Positions 1 through 10,100 of a stretch of 64,000 nucleotides of DNA are shown here, one piece after another (position 1 is the first letter of the stretch; the number at the start of each line of letters is the position of its first letter). The DNA comes from Lachnospiraceae bacterium (GTDB lineage Bacteria; Bacillota; Clostridia; Lachnospirales; Lachnospiraceae), in assembly GCA_024691305.1 (NCBI GenBank), contig JAILNS010000036.1:1-64000 (forward strand). Direction: 5' to 3'. The position numbers and the translations under genes are program-made. Below the pieces are notes generated by a model. That model was not told the origin of the DNA, did not search any database, and worked only from the letters and a program-made list of their open reading frames with translations.

Positions 1-323
1 TGAGGAGAACTGATAAGTACTGATGTACCTATTTTTTCAAATTTGTCTTTATTTTCCGAAAGGACAACAAGATCCGTATCTATAGTCGGAATGAGAAGGT
101 CAATATCATCATTTGAACATATTTGAAGAAGTTCACTGATATAATCCGGATCCTTCATTGCGCATATATGTCTTGTCTCATCACAATAACATAACGCAGG
201 TGCAGTGCCCGCCATATCTGCACCGTAAATCCTTATATCCGTATCCAGCATGATCGCAGCTCTTTTAAATGCCTGCAGTAATTCTATTCTTCTTCCTACA
301 CCTGTAAACAATATTCTTTTCAT
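1..323 (-). CDS. ATP-grasp/carbamoyl-phosphate-synthase-like protein, 3' part cut by window edge
   Basis: Only the first 107 codons are present; the gene continues beyond base 1. The protein begins MKRILFTGVGRR and then reads like the pre-ATP-grasp Rossmann half of CarB/PylC-like ligases: a nucleotide-binding beta strand with GVGRR, IYGADM, and LIPTIDTDL, where a conserved acidic strand normally ends the first half. Enzymes of this group ligate a carboxylate to an amine using ATP, and several sit in surface-polymer clusters. The catalytic ATP-grasp domain itself lies outside the window, so substrate and even activity cannot be judged. The ribosome site is AGAGGT, seven bases before the ATG. 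Confidence 0.6.
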   Translation of the reverse strand, partial: MKRILFTGVGRRIELLQAFKRAAIMLDTDIRIYGADMAGTAPALCYCDETRHICAMKDPDYISELLQICSNDDIDLLIPTIDTDLVVLSENKDKFEKIGTSVLISSP

Positions 324-343
324 ATGATTACCTCTTATTCACT

Positions 344-372
344 TTAATAATGATAGCATATTTATGCTTCAA
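344..372 (-). promoter_or_regulatory. Candidate SigA promoter of the ATP-grasp-like gene
   Basis: On the minus strand TTGAAG (367-372) and TATTAA (344-349) are separated by 17 bases and lie 20 bases upstream of the ATG at 323. The match is fair, not perfect. Confidence 0.4.
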
Positions 373-383
373 AAAGCACTTGC

Positions 384-412
384 TTGCATGTATATTAAAA
401 AAAATGTATCAT
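384..412 (+). promoter_or_regulatory. Candidate SigA promoter of the GlsB-like gene
   Basis: TTGCAT (384-389) and TATCAT (407-412) are spaced by 17 bases, about 60 bases upstream of the start codon at 473. Its minus-strand neighbour promoter lies just upstream, so the two genes diverge from a shared region. Confidence 0.4.
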
Positions 413-472
413 TATCTCATGCATAGAAAATATGTATATAAAAAAGTCATTATATGACGGAAGGAGAAAAAA

Positions 473-709
473 ATGGGATTTATACTCACACTCTTGGTCG
501 GAGGTATAGCCGGATGGCTCGCAGGTAAGCTGATGGGGTCAACACAGGCATGGTGGATGAATATCATAATCGGTCTTATAGGCGGTGTTATCGGATCTGT
601 CGTACTTGGTCTTATCGGTATAAGCGGTTCAGGAATAATCGGCGGCATAATCGTATCTGTCGTTGGCGCATGCATTCTGATCTGGATAGCTCGAAAAATA
701 TTTAAATAA
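473..709 (+). CDS. GlsB/YeaQ/YmgE-family small membrane protein
   Basis: A 78-residue protein of about three hydrophobic helices rich in Gly and Ile, beginning MGFILTLLVGGIAGWLAGKLMG, which is the hallmark of the transglycosylase-associated/GlsB family. The family is usually linked to general stress in Gram-positives, but its molecular role is not known. A strong AAGGAGA site lies seven bases before the ATG. The gene stands alone on the plus strand between its own promoter and a strong terminator, so it is probably monocistronic. Confidence 0.85.
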   Translation: MGFILTLLVGGIAGWLAGKLMGSTQAWWMNIIIGLIGGVIGSVVLGLIGISGSGIIGGIIVSVVGACILIWIARKIFK

Positions 710-714
710 ATACT

Positions 715-745
715 AAACGACAGGGTTTTAACCCTGTCGTTTTTA
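715..745 (+). terminator. Rho-independent terminator, probably bidirectional
   Basis: A 13-bp perfect stem (AAACGACAGGGTT and its complement) with a two-base loop is followed by a T tract on the plus strand. An A tract precedes the stem, so it could also stop transcripts from the converging HD-domain gene that ends at 759. Confidence 0.85.
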
Positions 746-758
746 TTTACTATTTACT

Positions 759-1232
759 CTATTTGTCTGTTTTCCTGTCGATAACTTCCCTAGCCGACAC
801 GATCTTATCGGCAAGACAAAGTATCATACTCTCTTTATGTGTTGGGATCTTACTGATGTTCATAGGAAACATGTGAGACCTTATCATATTTTTCTCAATT
901 TCATTAAGTTCAAAATCCTTATCGGCATTTTTCAAAGCCGTTTCTGAATGTGTAAAGCCGTGAAGTCTGTGACTTTTATCATGCTCATGCCAGTCATACA
1001 GAAAATAATCATGTAATAAAGCTCCCCTGATAAGGGTTGCAACATCCAATGATATACCAAGAAAAAATGCTACTTTTAAACACATAGCAGCAACTGAACA
1101 GGAATGATCATAAACAGATGTATGCCCGTGCTGAATATGATCTTTAGATGATATCATACCCGGTGAATCAAGAATATCTTTACCATGTATATGTATTAGT
1201 CTATTGATTGAAACTGCTGAAAGGTTTTTCAT
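759..1232 (-). CDS. HD-domain phosphohydrolase-like protein
   Basis: 157 residues with the metal-binding pattern of HD-superfamily hydrolases: His43, the paired His74-Asp75 in RGALLHDYF, further histidines at 82-95, and Asp142 in LADKIVSA. HD enzymes cleave phosphate mono- or diesters, often of nucleotides. No partner domain is present, so the substrate cannot be assigned. It is a single gene, separated from the upstream YneA-like gene by a terminator, and it converges on the GlsB-like gene. Confidence 0.75.
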   Translation of the reverse strand: MKNLSAVSINRLIHIHGKDILDSPGMISSKDHIQHGHTSVYDHSCSVAAMCLKVAFFLGISLDVATLIRGALLHDYFLYDWHEHDKSHRLHGFTHSETALKNADKDFELNEIEKNMIRSHMFPMNISKIPTHKESMILCLADKIVSAREVIDRKTDK

Positions 1233-1243
1233 CCGGTCTCCAT

Positions 1244-1276
1244 AAAAAAGCGTATGCGGATTTTCTCCACATACGC
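1244..1276 (-). terminator. Rho-independent terminator after the YneA-like gene
   Basis: On the minus strand GCGTATG pairs with CATACGC around a loop that includes a GG/CC pair (1250-1276), followed by six T residues. It ends just before the HD-domain start codon at 1232, so the HD gene probably relies on read-through or a promoter hidden here. Confidence 0.75.
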
Positions 1277-1312
1277 TATATTATCTCACAAAAGTTACGA
1301 AAACAAGTATGA

Positions 1313-1705
1313 TTAAAATTCTTCAATATATACAGGCATGATAAGGTAATAACCGGCCTGAACATCAGTATCATCTAAATGATTGATAAACATAACCTCA
1401 TTCAAATAAGACTCATAACTGTCATAATATGATCTATCCATATATTCTTTAGCAAGATCTTCAAGCTCATAGCCGTAAGGAACCATTACGCTTGAATATG
1501 TTTTTATCTTATAAGCATCAGGCTCTTCAGCAGCCTTTGATAAAAACGATGTAAGACCCAGAGAGGAACAAATTATTATGACTATAGTGGCGATACCGAT
1601 CGCTACTCTTCTGCGAAGCTGACGCTGTCTTCTTATGCGGTTTCTTTTTATCTTTATCTCCATATAATCAATGGGATTAAGTTCTCTCAGGTTTTCTCTT
1701 GCCAT
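1313..1705 (-). CDS. YneA-like LysM membrane protein of the SOS response
   Basis: A 130-residue protein with a basic N-terminus (KIKRNRIRRQRQLRRR), one membrane helix at about residues 34-54, and a C-terminal region resembling a degenerate LysM repeat (YGYELEDLAKEY ... VQAGYYLIMP). In Bacillus the SOS protein YneA has this layout (one helix plus LysM), lies divergently beside lexA and delays cell division after DNA damage. The same position, the LexA boxes in the promoter and the same layout support an equivalent role here; sequence identity cannot be assessed by eye. The ribosome site is CAGGAGG. Confidence 0.7.
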   Translation of the reverse strand: MARENLRELNPIDYMEIKIKRNRIRRQRQLRRRVAIGIATIVIIICSSLGLTSFLSKAAEEPDAYKIKTYSSVMVPYGYELEDLAKEYMDRSYYDSYESYLNEVMFINHLDDTDVQAGYYLIMPVYIEEF

Positions 1706-1753
1706 TGTTTACGCCTCCTGTATATAGAACGATAATAATATCGTTTAGCCGTT

Positions 1754-1767
1754 CGAACATCTGTTCT
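1754..1767. promoter_or_regulatory. LexA (DinR-type) operator 1
   Basis: CGAACATCTGTTCT matches 12 of 14 positions of the Gram-positive SOS box CGAACRNRYGTTYC. It lies just downstream of the -10 box of the YneA-like gene, where bound LexA would block initiation. Confidence 0.8.
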
Positions 1768-1773
1768 GAATTC

Positions 1774-1802
1774 ATAATATCGAACATACATTCTTTTGTC
1801 AA
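1774..1802 (-). promoter_or_regulatory. SOS-controlled promoter of the YneA-like gene
   Basis: Perfect -35 TTGACA (1797-1802) and -10 TATTAT (1774-1779), 17 bases apart on the minus strand. LexA box 2 occupies the spacer and box 1 lies at the start site. A strong promoter under tight repression is expected. Confidence 0.8.
1781..1794. promoter_or_regulatory. LexA (DinR-type) operator 2
   Basis: CGAACATACATTCT matches 12 of 14 positions of the consensus and lies within the spacer of the YneA-like promoter. Confidence 0.65.
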
Positions 1803-1810
1803 CATTTTTT

Positions 1811-1824
1811 AGAACATTTGTTCC
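1811..1824. promoter_or_regulatory. LexA (DinR-type) operator 3
   Basis: AGAACATTTGTTCC matches 12 of 14 consensus positions. It lies ten bases upstream of the lexA -35 box and nine bases upstream of the YneA-like -35, so it could serve both genes, including lexA autorepression. Confidence 0.75.
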
Positions 1825-1834
1825 GAAAATATGT

Positions 1835-1863
1835 TTGCTTTTTAGAATAAGATATGTTAATAT
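1835..1863 (+). promoter_or_regulatory. Candidate lexA promoter
   Basis: TTGCTT (1835-1840) and TAATAT (1858-1863) with a 17-base spacer, about 90 bases upstream of the lexA start codon. Confidence 0.55.
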
Positions 1864-1954
1864 TTTTATAGTCAGGAACAAAACATCCTCGATATTTATA
1901 AGAATATACGAAGACCTGTCCAATATTAAGGACACATTATCCGGAGGAATGAAT

Positions 1955-2581
1955 ATGTCTAATGGTAAATTATCCGCCAAACAACAGCAGATCTTGGATT
2001 ACATCAAAGAAGAGATCCTAAAAAAGGGCTATCCTCCTGCTGTAAGAGAAATTTGTGAAGCAGTCGATCTTAAAAGTACTTCCACAGTACATGCACACCT
2101 TGAAAGCCTTGAGAAAAAAGGATATATCAAACGTGATCCCACAAAACCGCGTGCCATAGAGATCGTAGATGATTCTTTCCAGCAGGTTCGTACCGAAATG
2201 ATCTCCATTCCCGTTGTTGGTCGTGTTGCAGCCGGTGAACCGATACTTGCTGAACAAAATGTCGAAAGTTATTTTCCGGTACCCGCTTCAATGGTACCTG
2301 CCGGAGACAGTTTTATTCTTAAAGTAAAAGGTGATTCCATGATAAATGCCGGAATTTTCTCAGGTGACCAGATTTTTGTACACGCCTGTGAAACCGCAAA
2401 TAACGGCGATATGGTCGTTGCTCTTGTGGATGATTCCGCTACAGTCAAAACTTTTTATAAAGAATCGGATCATATAAGACTTCAACCTGAAAACGATACT
2501 ATGGATCCTATAATCGTTAATGACTGTCAGATACTCGGAAGGGTTTTCGGAGTCTTCAGAATGGTAAAATCAGGATTTTAA
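1955..2581 (+). CDS. lexA: LexA repressor (SOS regulator)
   Basis: 208 residues, normal LexA length. Residues 1-70 form the winged-helix domain ([36 protein letters not shown]). The self-cleavage site is Ala93-Gly94 in GRVAAGEPI, with catalytic Ser128 in KGDSMI and Lys165 in SATVKTF. On DNA damage RecA filaments trigger autocleavage and derepress the SOS genes. I chose the ATG at 1955 because GGAGG at 1943-1947 lies seven bases before it; the in-frame ATG at 1949 is too close, and the frame's extension back to 1796 runs through the promoter. A YneA-like gene diverges upstream. Confidence 0.95.
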   Translation: MSNGKLSAKQQQILDYIKEEILKKGYPPAVREICEAVDLKSTSTVHAHLESLEKKGYIKRDPTKPRAIEIVDDSFQQVRTEMISIPVVGRVAAGEPILAEQNVESYFPVPASMVPAGDSFILKVKGDSMINAGIFSGDQIFVHACETANNGDMVVALVDDSATVKTFYKESDHIRLQPENDTMDPIIVNDCQILGRVFGVFRMVKSGF

Positions 2582-2631
2582 AACAGACACTACTCTTTCC
2601 ACTAAACAGAAATAAACATTTTTAAAAAAAT

Positions 2632-2662
2632 AACGCCGATGGATCAAACCATCGGCGTTTTA
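2632..2662. terminator. Bidirectional terminator between lexA and the SIMPL gene
   Basis: A perfect 11-bp stem (AACGCCGATGG, loop ATCAAA, complement) is followed by T residues on the plus strand and preceded by A-rich sequence, placed between two converging genes. Confidence 0.85.
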
Positions 2663-2669
2663 TTCTCTC

Positions 2670-3437
2670 TTAACGGATATCATATTCAAGTTTAACGGTT
2701 ATGGTAGCTGTCTTCTGCCTTGATGTGGTATCAAGATAACCATCATATGAATAATAAGACGTACCGGAGTTTCTTGCAGTGATCTGGAATACTCCAAGAT
2801 TTGAACTCCTAAGCTTACCAAGTTTTGCACCCGACTGATCAGCTATTATACTTACTCTCGTCTTGGCATTTTCGGTTGCTTTTTCTATAAGATCGAGTTT
2901 GATCTCATCCAAAGCCGTGCAATAATATTCCGGAGTCCCGGAAGTAAGTTCGACTCCGCTGTCGAGCAGTTTGGATATATCTCTGGATATATCTTCAACA
3001 AGATCGATATTACTTGAACTTATAACAACACTTTGTGAAAGATTATATCCCTGTACCGTTGAATTCAAGAAATTACCGTATTCATCATAGTTGTTAAGGG
3101 TACTCTCCGATATATCTACAGCGGAAAAAACATATTCATCCTCACTGAGTCCTTTATTATACAGGTAGTCTTCAACCTGTGATGCCTGTTTCTTTATCAG
3201 ATCATATGCTTTGGCGGAACTGGTGGAATATGCACTGAAATAACCTCTCCAAACGATAAGATCGGCTTCAAAATCAACACTTGCAGAACCTGTTGCACTG
3301 ATAGTCCTTGTAGAATCGGTTTTATACTTAAGAAATGCACCTGCAAGTATTCCGCAGCTTATAACTATGGCAAGCCCAATGATAAGCGGTCCTGCAAACT
3401 CAAATTTTTTCTTTACAGAAGTTAAGTTATCTTCCAT
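2670..3437 (-). CDS. SIMPL-domain (DUF541) membrane-anchored protein
   Basis: 255 residues with one N-terminal membrane helix at about 14-36 and an extracytoplasmic SIMPL domain. The opening strand ISATGSASVDFEADL and later NLSQSVVISS and ENAKTRVSIIADQSGAKLGKL are typical of the family (the N-terminus of family members usually reads as a VxGxGxVxxxPDxA-like strand). Members such as BP26 form ring-like oligomers; the general function is unclear. It follows rsfS after 42 bases with a strong CGGAGGT ribosome site, so it may end the obgE-rsfS transcript. Confidence 0.8.
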   Translation of the reverse strand: MEDNLTSVKKKFEFAGPLIIGLAIVISCGILAGAFLKYKTDSTRTISATGSASVDFEADLIVWRGYFSAYSTSSAKAYDLIKKQASQVEDYLYNKGLSEDEYVFSAVDISESTLNNYDEYGNFLNSTVQGYNLSQSVVISSSNIDLVEDISRDISKLLDSGVELTSGTPEYYCTALDEIKLDLIEKATENAKTRVSIIADQSGAKLGKLRSSNLGVFQITARNSGTSYYSYDGYLDTTSRQKTATITVKLEYDIR

Positions 3438-3479
3438 TACAATACCTCCGTAATGATCACTGTAACATCGATCGGATAA

Positions 3480-3833
3480 TTATAAAGAATCAGGTTCTAT
3501 GCTTACACCGTCTCTCCATATCCTCTCTAGATCATAATATGATCTGCTTTCAGGATCAAAAATATGAATTATCACATCACGATAATCCAATAACACCCAG
3601 TTGGCCTTATTATACCCCTCTATATTCTTAGGTTCAAATCCGGCTCTTCCGAGTTCTTCCTCGACATGATCGGCCATGGCCTGTATCTGATTGCGGTTAG
3701 ATCCGTTGGCGATTATAAAATAATCTCCTATCACGGAAACTCCACTTATATCTATCACCTGAATATTTACTGCTTTCTTATCTTCAAGGCAGTTTACGGC
3801 TATTCTTGCCATTTCTTTAGACTGTTCACTCAT
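3480..3833 (-). CDS. rsfS: Ribosomal silencing factor RsfS
   Basis: 117 residues of the RsfS/Iojap family, with VIDISGVSVIGDYFIIANGSN, an aspartate-rich D-Y-RDVIIHIFD strand and the closing YYDLERIW. RsfS binds L14 on the large subunit and blocks subunit joining when nutrients are scarce. I chose the ATG at 3833 because GGAG lies six bases upstream; the longer frame from 3845 has no ribosome site. It overlaps yqeK by eight bases, giving coupled translation, an arrangement that is widely conserved in Firmicutes. Confidence 0.93.
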   Translation of the reverse strand: MSEQSKEMARIAVNCLEDKKAVNIQVIDISGVSVIGDYFIIANGSNRNQIQAMADHVEEELGRAGFEPKNIEGYNKANWVLLDYRDVIIHIFDPESRSYYDLERIWRDGVSIEPDSL

Positions 3834-4422
3834 CTGATTCTCCATTATTTAAATAATAATCATATGTATTGCTCGTTGCGGGATCTATCGCTTTTGCCGT
3901 ATCCGTCAGATATTTAAGAGTTGCTTCAAGAATATCGATAACACATTTATCCAGATCATCAAAAGCCTCTTTTCTTAGTTTCATGAGTTCCGGACGTTCA
4001 TCCCTGCCCGGCTCGATATAATCGGCAACAAATATTATCTTTTCAAGCAAGCTCATTCCCGGACGTCCGGTCGTATGAGAACTTATGGCATTAAGTATAT
4101 CTTCATCTTCTATGTCATATTCTTTTTTTGCAAGTATAGCGCCTGCTTTTGCATGTAAAAGTCCGGGATTTGCCATCTCCGTTTCCGATATACAAACATC
4201 GGCCTTTTCGCACATTTTTATTTTATCTTTATGTGAAACATTTTTTGCGCAATCATGCAAAAGACCTGCCGTGTATGCCGCCTCTTCATCTGCGCCGTAT
4301 ATTCGGGCCAGCATCCTTGCAGTGACCGCAACTCCCAGAGTATGTTCGAATCTATCCGGATCCAGTGCTGCTTCAAGTTTTTTTCTTATCTTGCCGTAGT
4401 TATACTTAGTCTTCTTATCCAT
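3826..4422 (-). CDS. yqeK: YqeK-type HD hydrolase (bis(5'-nucleosyl)-tetraphosphatase, symmetrical)
   Basis: 198 residues with the HD signature: His27 in RFEHTLGV, AGLLHDCAKN (His-Asp), ISSHTTG and FVADYIEPGR. YqeK enzymes cut Ap4A symmetrically to two ADP and act in stress nucleotide control. The neighbours yhbY upstream and rsfS downstream are the usual YqeK context; the nadD often found before it is missing here, with yhbY and obgE lying directly upstream instead. Confidence 0.9.
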   Translation of the reverse strand: MDKKTKYNYGKIRKKLEAALDPDRFEHTLGVAVTARMLARIYGADEEAAYTAGLLHDCAKNVSHKDKIKMCEKADVCISETEMANPGLLHAKAGAILAKKEYDIEDEDILNAISSHTTGRPGMSLLEKIIFVADYIEPGRDERPELMKLRKEAFDDLDKCVIDILEATLKYLTDTAKAIDPATSNTYDYYLNNGESDE

Positions 4423-4428
4423 CTGAAC

Positions 4429-4725
4429 TTACAACTCTATTTTAGGATTTTTGGTGTCTCTTTTATATAAAACTATCTTTTTACCGATGGTCTGAACAAG
4501 TTCCGATCCTGTACGCGCCGCGATCATCTCTCCAAGTTCGCGGGGATCGTCCATACAGTTTTTTAAAACTCCTACTTTTATAAGTTCTCTAGTATTAAAA
4601 GCCTCACTTATAGCTTCGGTAACTTCCGGTGTCAGACTCGATTTGCCCACCTGAAAAATAGGATCCAGACTTTGTGCCAGACTTTTTAAATGTGCTCTTT
4701 GTTTACTGGTCTTAATATATCCCAT
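4429..4725 (-). CDS. yhbY: YhbY-family CRM-domain RNA-binding protein
   Basis: 98 residues forming a single CRM domain: KQRAHLKSLAQSLDPIFQVGKSSLTPEV, then KVGVLKN and the C-terminal IGKKIVLYKR strand. The GxxG-like loop binds RNA, and YhbY associates with the assembling large ribosomal subunit. It sits between obgE and yqeK with a clear GAGGAGA ribosome site, in a block of ribosome-assembly genes. Confidence 0.9.
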   Translation of the reverse strand: MGYIKTSKQRAHLKSLAQSLDPIFQVGKSSLTPEVTEAISEAFNTRELIKVGVLKNCMDDPRELGEMIAARTGSELVQTIGKKIVLYKRDTKNPKIEL

Positions 4726-4745
4726 AATGTCTCCTCATACAGCCC

Positions 4746-6047
<1,302 letters not shown>

Positions 6048-6057
6048 CTAAGATAAG

Positions 6058-6089
6058 AAAAAAGGCTTTGGACCAAACAGTCCAAAGCC
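6058..6089 (-). terminator. Terminator/attenuator between rpmA and obgE
   Basis: A perfect 10-bp stem GGCTTTGGAC with its complement (6064-6089), followed by six T residues on the minus strand. It would end most rplU-prp-rpmA transcripts and reduce obgE expression relative to the ribosomal genes, because no separate obgE promoter is visible in the remaining 20 bases. Confidence 0.85.
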
Positions 6090-6101
6090 GTTACGTTACT
6101 C

Positions 6102-6386
6102 TTAATCCTCTACGGGGTATACAGAAGCCTGCTTCTTGAATTTACCCTTACGCTCAAATCTCAATACACCATCCTTAAGAGCATATAAAGTATCATCTCC
6201 GCCTAAGCCTACATTGATACCGGGATGTATATGAGTTCCACGCTGTCTGTAAAGAATATTGCCGGCCTTGACAAACTGTCCGTCGGCACGCTTCGCACCA
6301 AGTCTTTTGGACTCTGAATCTCTACCGTTCTTGGTAGAGCCAACTCCCTTCTTATGTGCAAAGAACTGAAGGTTCATTCTTAACAT
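6102..6386 (-). CDS. rpmA: 50S ribosomal protein L27 with cleavable N-terminal extension
   Basis: 94 residues. The N-terminus [20 protein letters not shown] carries the Firmicute-type leader; known Prp cleavage falls after the FF, exposing the Ala-His-Lys-Lys tail that reaches the peptidyl-transferase centre. The core [23 protein letters not shown] and HPG..VG are canonical. A GGAGG site lies seven bases before this ATG, which decides the start over the internal Met4. It overlaps the prp stop by seven bases. Confidence 0.97.
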   Translation of the reverse strand: MLRMNLQFFAHKKGVGSTKNGRDSESKRLGAKRADGQFVKAGNILYRQRGTHIHPGINVGLGGDDTLYALKDGVLRFERKGKFKKQASVYPVED

Positions 6387-6718
6387 TGTAATTCCTCCTT
6401 AATCGTCACTTTGCAGTATCTGCCTTCATATTCTGCCGAAATACCTTTCAGACCAAGGATCAGACTTCTGAATATCGTCTCGGTCCTATCATCGGGAAGA
6501 GATCTTAATTTTAACGATATCATACCGGTTTTCTCATCGGTGATCACTTCCGCATCGGCTTTTGCAACTTCTTCAATAGAGTTAACAGCCGTAATGGTAA
6601 GCGCTGATATCGCGGAGCAAACTATATCTTTACCCCTTCTCTTATAACCCGCATGTCCCAGGGTTTTGAACCCCGTGATCTTATGATCGGCATTTAGTGT
6701 AAAAAAAACTTCGGTCAT
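6380..6718 (-). CDS. prp: Ribosomal-processing cysteine protease Prp
   Basis: 112 residues. The catalytic pair is visible as His in [12 protein letters not shown] and Cys in IVCSAISAL, the Prp (YsxB) signature. Prp removes the N-terminal extension from L27 (and related phage structural proteins). The gene lies between rplU and rpmA, the standard Firmicute arrangement, and overlaps its substrate gene rpmA, so enzyme and substrate are made from one message. Confidence 0.95.
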   Translation of the reverse strand: MTEVFFTLNADHKITGFKTLGHAGYKRRGKDIVCSAISALTITAVNSIEEVAKADAEVITDEKTGMISLKLRSLPDDRTETIFRSLILGLKGISAEYEGRYCKVTIKEELQC

Positions 6719-6723
6719 ACTGC

Positions 6724-7029
6724 TTACGCATTGATCGCATCAATACGAACCTTGGTAAAAGGCTGTCTGTGACCGTTCTTCTTGTGATAACCACTCTTGG
6801 GTTTGTACTTATATACTACAACCTTACGTCCACGTCCCTGATCAAGCACTGTAGCCTTAACACTTGATGATGCAACATCACCGGCTACCTTAAGAGCCTT
6901 ATCGGATACTGCGATAACTTTGTCAAAAGTTACTTCAGCGCCGACTTCAGCATCAAGCTTCTCAACCTTGATCTCGTCACCTTCAGACACCTTGTACTGC
7001 TTTCCGCCTGTTTCTATGATAGCGTACAT
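6724..7029 (-). CDS. rplU: 50S ribosomal protein L21
   Basis: 101 residues beginning [18 protein letters not shown] and ending in the RNA-binding [17 protein letters not shown] segment, fully typical L21. The start at 7029 is fixed by AGGAGGT seven bases upstream and by family length; upstream in-frame codons to 7089 belong to the leader RNA. It is the first gene of rplU-prp-rpmA. Confidence 0.97.
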   Translation of the reverse strand: MYAIIETGGKQYKVSEGDEIKVEKLDAEVGAEVTFDKVIAVSDKALKVAGDVASSSVKATVLDQGRGRKVVVYKYKPKSGYHKKNGHRQPFTKVRIDAINA

Positions 7030-7112
7030 ATTCTTACCTCCTGTCCTACTATTCTCGCCGGCTACGGTAGCACATTTCAAAATGTACATTTAAACCTCGC
7101 CAAGCGGCATAC
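7030..7112 (-). promoter_or_regulatory. Probable L21 ribosomal leader RNA
   Basis: The 83-base untranslated region between the predicted start site and rplU contains short conserved-looking blocks (GGCGAGGT near 7100, GCCGGCGAGAA near 7045) and hairpin-forming GCCGCTTGGC. This position and make-up resemble the L21 leader, a structured element upstream of Firmicute rplU genes thought to allow autogenous control by L21. The assignment is from memory of the family, not from a covariance search. Confidence 0.6.
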
Positions 7113-7118
7113 TCAAAT

Positions 7119-7147
7119 ATAATATAAGACTTTACGTCACATGTCAA
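7119..7147 (-). promoter_or_regulatory. Strong SigA promoter of rplU-prp-rpmA
   Basis: TTGACA (7142-7147) and TATTAT (7119-7124) with a 17-base spacer. The -35 box lies within the last codons of the upstream histidine kinase gene. Initiation near 7112 gives a leader of about 83 bases. Confidence 0.85.
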
Positions 7148-10100
7148 GGAGCTTTTGAGCTATATCATTACATGTAAACACGTCCATAAGCTCTGCCGAC
7201 TCGATTATAGCCTTAATATCTTCCTCGATGGACGGATCATATGAATATGAATTTAGCTCAGTTACAATATTTTCCATGGCATCCATATCAAGATCGTCAC
7301 ACGCAGTCTCGATCATATGCATTATCTCAAAAAGCTTTTCTTTTTCAATAAGCGGTTTCTCGGTCACTTCACCTTCATCCCCGCAAACATCTTTAAGCAT
7401 CGGTACAAGACCAATATACTGAGAAAGGGCCTCATCATTATTGTTCTTTATAAATTCAATATCAGAAGCCTTTCCGGCTGCTTCAAGAGCTGCTGCTTTT
7501 TCCGCAAGATCTGTTGCACCGATCTGCCTTGATGAACTCTTAAGAGCATGAACCTTGATCGTATAATCTTCCCAGTCTTCGGACTCAAAAGCTTCTTCAA
7601 GCTGTTTATGATTAACCTCGATATTCTTATAGTATTCCTTAAGTATCTTCATATATAACTTTGAAGATCCTATCATGGAAATCGCCTTTTCGGTATCAAG
7701 ACCGGATATATTGATATTCTCTTCGGCCTCATTTTCAATACTTACTATTTCATGGCTCTTTTTGATCTTATCCGGTGGAAGCCATTGTTTAACCTTACTC
7801 ATAAGATCTCTGACTTCTATCGGCTTTGGAACGAAGTCGTTCATACCCTCTTTTAAGAAGAACTCTTTAACACCGCTAACGGCATTTGCAGTCAATGCAA
7901 TGATCGGCATATCATCTAATTCCGGATACATTCTTCGGATAACACGGGTAGTTTCAACGCCGTCCATTTCAGGCATCATATGATCCATAAATACAATATC
8001 GAACTTTTGAGTATTGATCTTATCAATAGCGTCCTTACCCGAAACAACGCAGACCACTTCCATCTTAAGAGGTTCAAGAAGGCCTTCGGCAACCGTAAGA
8101 TTAACCATATTATCATCGACAATAAGTATCTTAGCATCCGGAGCCGTGAAATCAGTAGCAAAAGCGTTTCCTTCATCGCTATTTAAATGCAGTACCAGGT
8201 TATTGAGTGCCATGGCGATAGCAGCTGTGGAAAACGGCTTTTTGATTATTCTTAAGTTATTTAGGTCAGGCTTTACTGCAGATGTATAATCCGCAAGCAT
8301 GACACCTATAAGATCAGGATCATTTAACAGAAGTTCCCTGATCTGGTCCTTATAATCCTGGTATTCGAAAAAAATATAGCGTCTTCTGTTTTCAAGCATG
8401 TCCTCATATAGATCACATGTCGTATCATAATCATCATAGAAACGCAAAACCGCAGAATATACACCCATTCTTGAAGTGTCTATGAAAAACCTTCTGGCCA
8501 GATATTTCTTATTGAACATACCAAATGCAAAAATCTTTTCCGGATTATCAACGGTGATGGAAGGTGTCGGATCAATTACTTTCTGAGGGATCTCAAAATA
8601 AAAATCCGATCCTTTACCGTACTCACTGTCTACTCCTATAGTTCCACCCATAGCTTCAACCAGTGATTTGGAAATGGCAAGTCCCAGTCCGGTACCTTCT
8701 ATGGAGCGATTCCTTTTAGCATCAACCTGCTGGAATGAAACAAACAGTTTTTTTAAGTCTTCTTTCTTAATTCCCTGGCCCGTATCAACAACATGAAATC
8801 TTAACATGATCTCATCCTCGGATATAGGGCTGTAATCAGCCAATATCTGAACACGGCCGTGATGGGTAAACTTTATGGCATTATTGGCAAGATTTATAAG
8901 TATCTGTCTGATCCTCAATACATCGCCTTCCAATTTATGCGGAATTGCAGGATTCTCTTCCAGCGTGAGTTCTATGTCTTTTTCTCCGACACGGGTCATA
9001 AGTGTATTTCCCACATCATTAAACTCACTCAAAGGCTCGTACGGTTCGGGAATGATATCCATCTTACCTGACTCGATCTTGGAGAAATCAAGGATATCGT
9101 TGATTATATTAAGAAGATTCCGGCCTGAAGATTTGATCTGGGAAATATAATCCCTCGCCTGTTCGGTCATATCTTCCCTCAAAGCCATCTCAGCAAGGCC
9201 TATAACCGCATTCATAGGCGTACGTATCTCATGGCTCATATTTGCCAGGAAGTCGGATTTCATATGGGCAGCACGCTTAAGTTCCTCATTGGCTTCTTCT
9301 ACCATGGCAAAACGTTCAAAAGATTCTGTGAAATTCTGGAACGAAAAACTTGCCCCTATGTATGAATTCTTATCATGGAACTCATGTTTAAATATATTGT
9401 AATAATTATTTTTCCCGTCGACCTCAATGGTCTTTACATATAAACCGTTATACTCATCCAGTTCCTGACTCCACTTATCAAGTGCATCCTTGTTGTAAAA
9501 GGCACTGATCTGATCTGGCGTAAGTATTTCATCTATCATCTTGTTTCTGTATATCAGAAAATCATTTTCATCATAAATCATCAGACCGTTAGCCTGATTA
9601 TCCGTAACAAAATTAAGAACGGAGCTTGTGAGTTTTCTCGTAGAATAATAACCGCACACATATAAGATTATTATCCACTCCGGAAGAATGATTATAGTTT
9701 TAACAGCCTCCGGTAATCCGAGATATGTGAATAATATATATATAAGAATATGAGAAACCACGTCCAGAATTATAAGAATATAACGGGATCTGTATATTCT
9801 TGCACTTTTGATCGCTCCGGAAAAAAGATAAAGCACACAGATAGCCGATTCCATGATTATAAAAGCATAAAACATGAAAAACATGCCTCTGGTACGTATA
9901 GTGGGAAATACAGCTCCAAGGAAAACTGTTTTGGAGATCATAAACATATTACGGGAATACAGGTTATATAACAGAATAAGAATAATACCGATATTTCCGT
10001 AAAACAACGGTGACTGGAAAACATCTCTTTTCTTAAGCGTAGAATAAAGCTGAACGAAGCTCACGACACAATATACCATTCCGGCATAAGAAATAAAGAA

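Noticed and set aside
1796-1954. Upstream extension of the lexA frame
   Set aside because: It covers the lexA promoter and LexA operator 3; GGAGG at 1943-1947 and family length point to the ATG at 1955.
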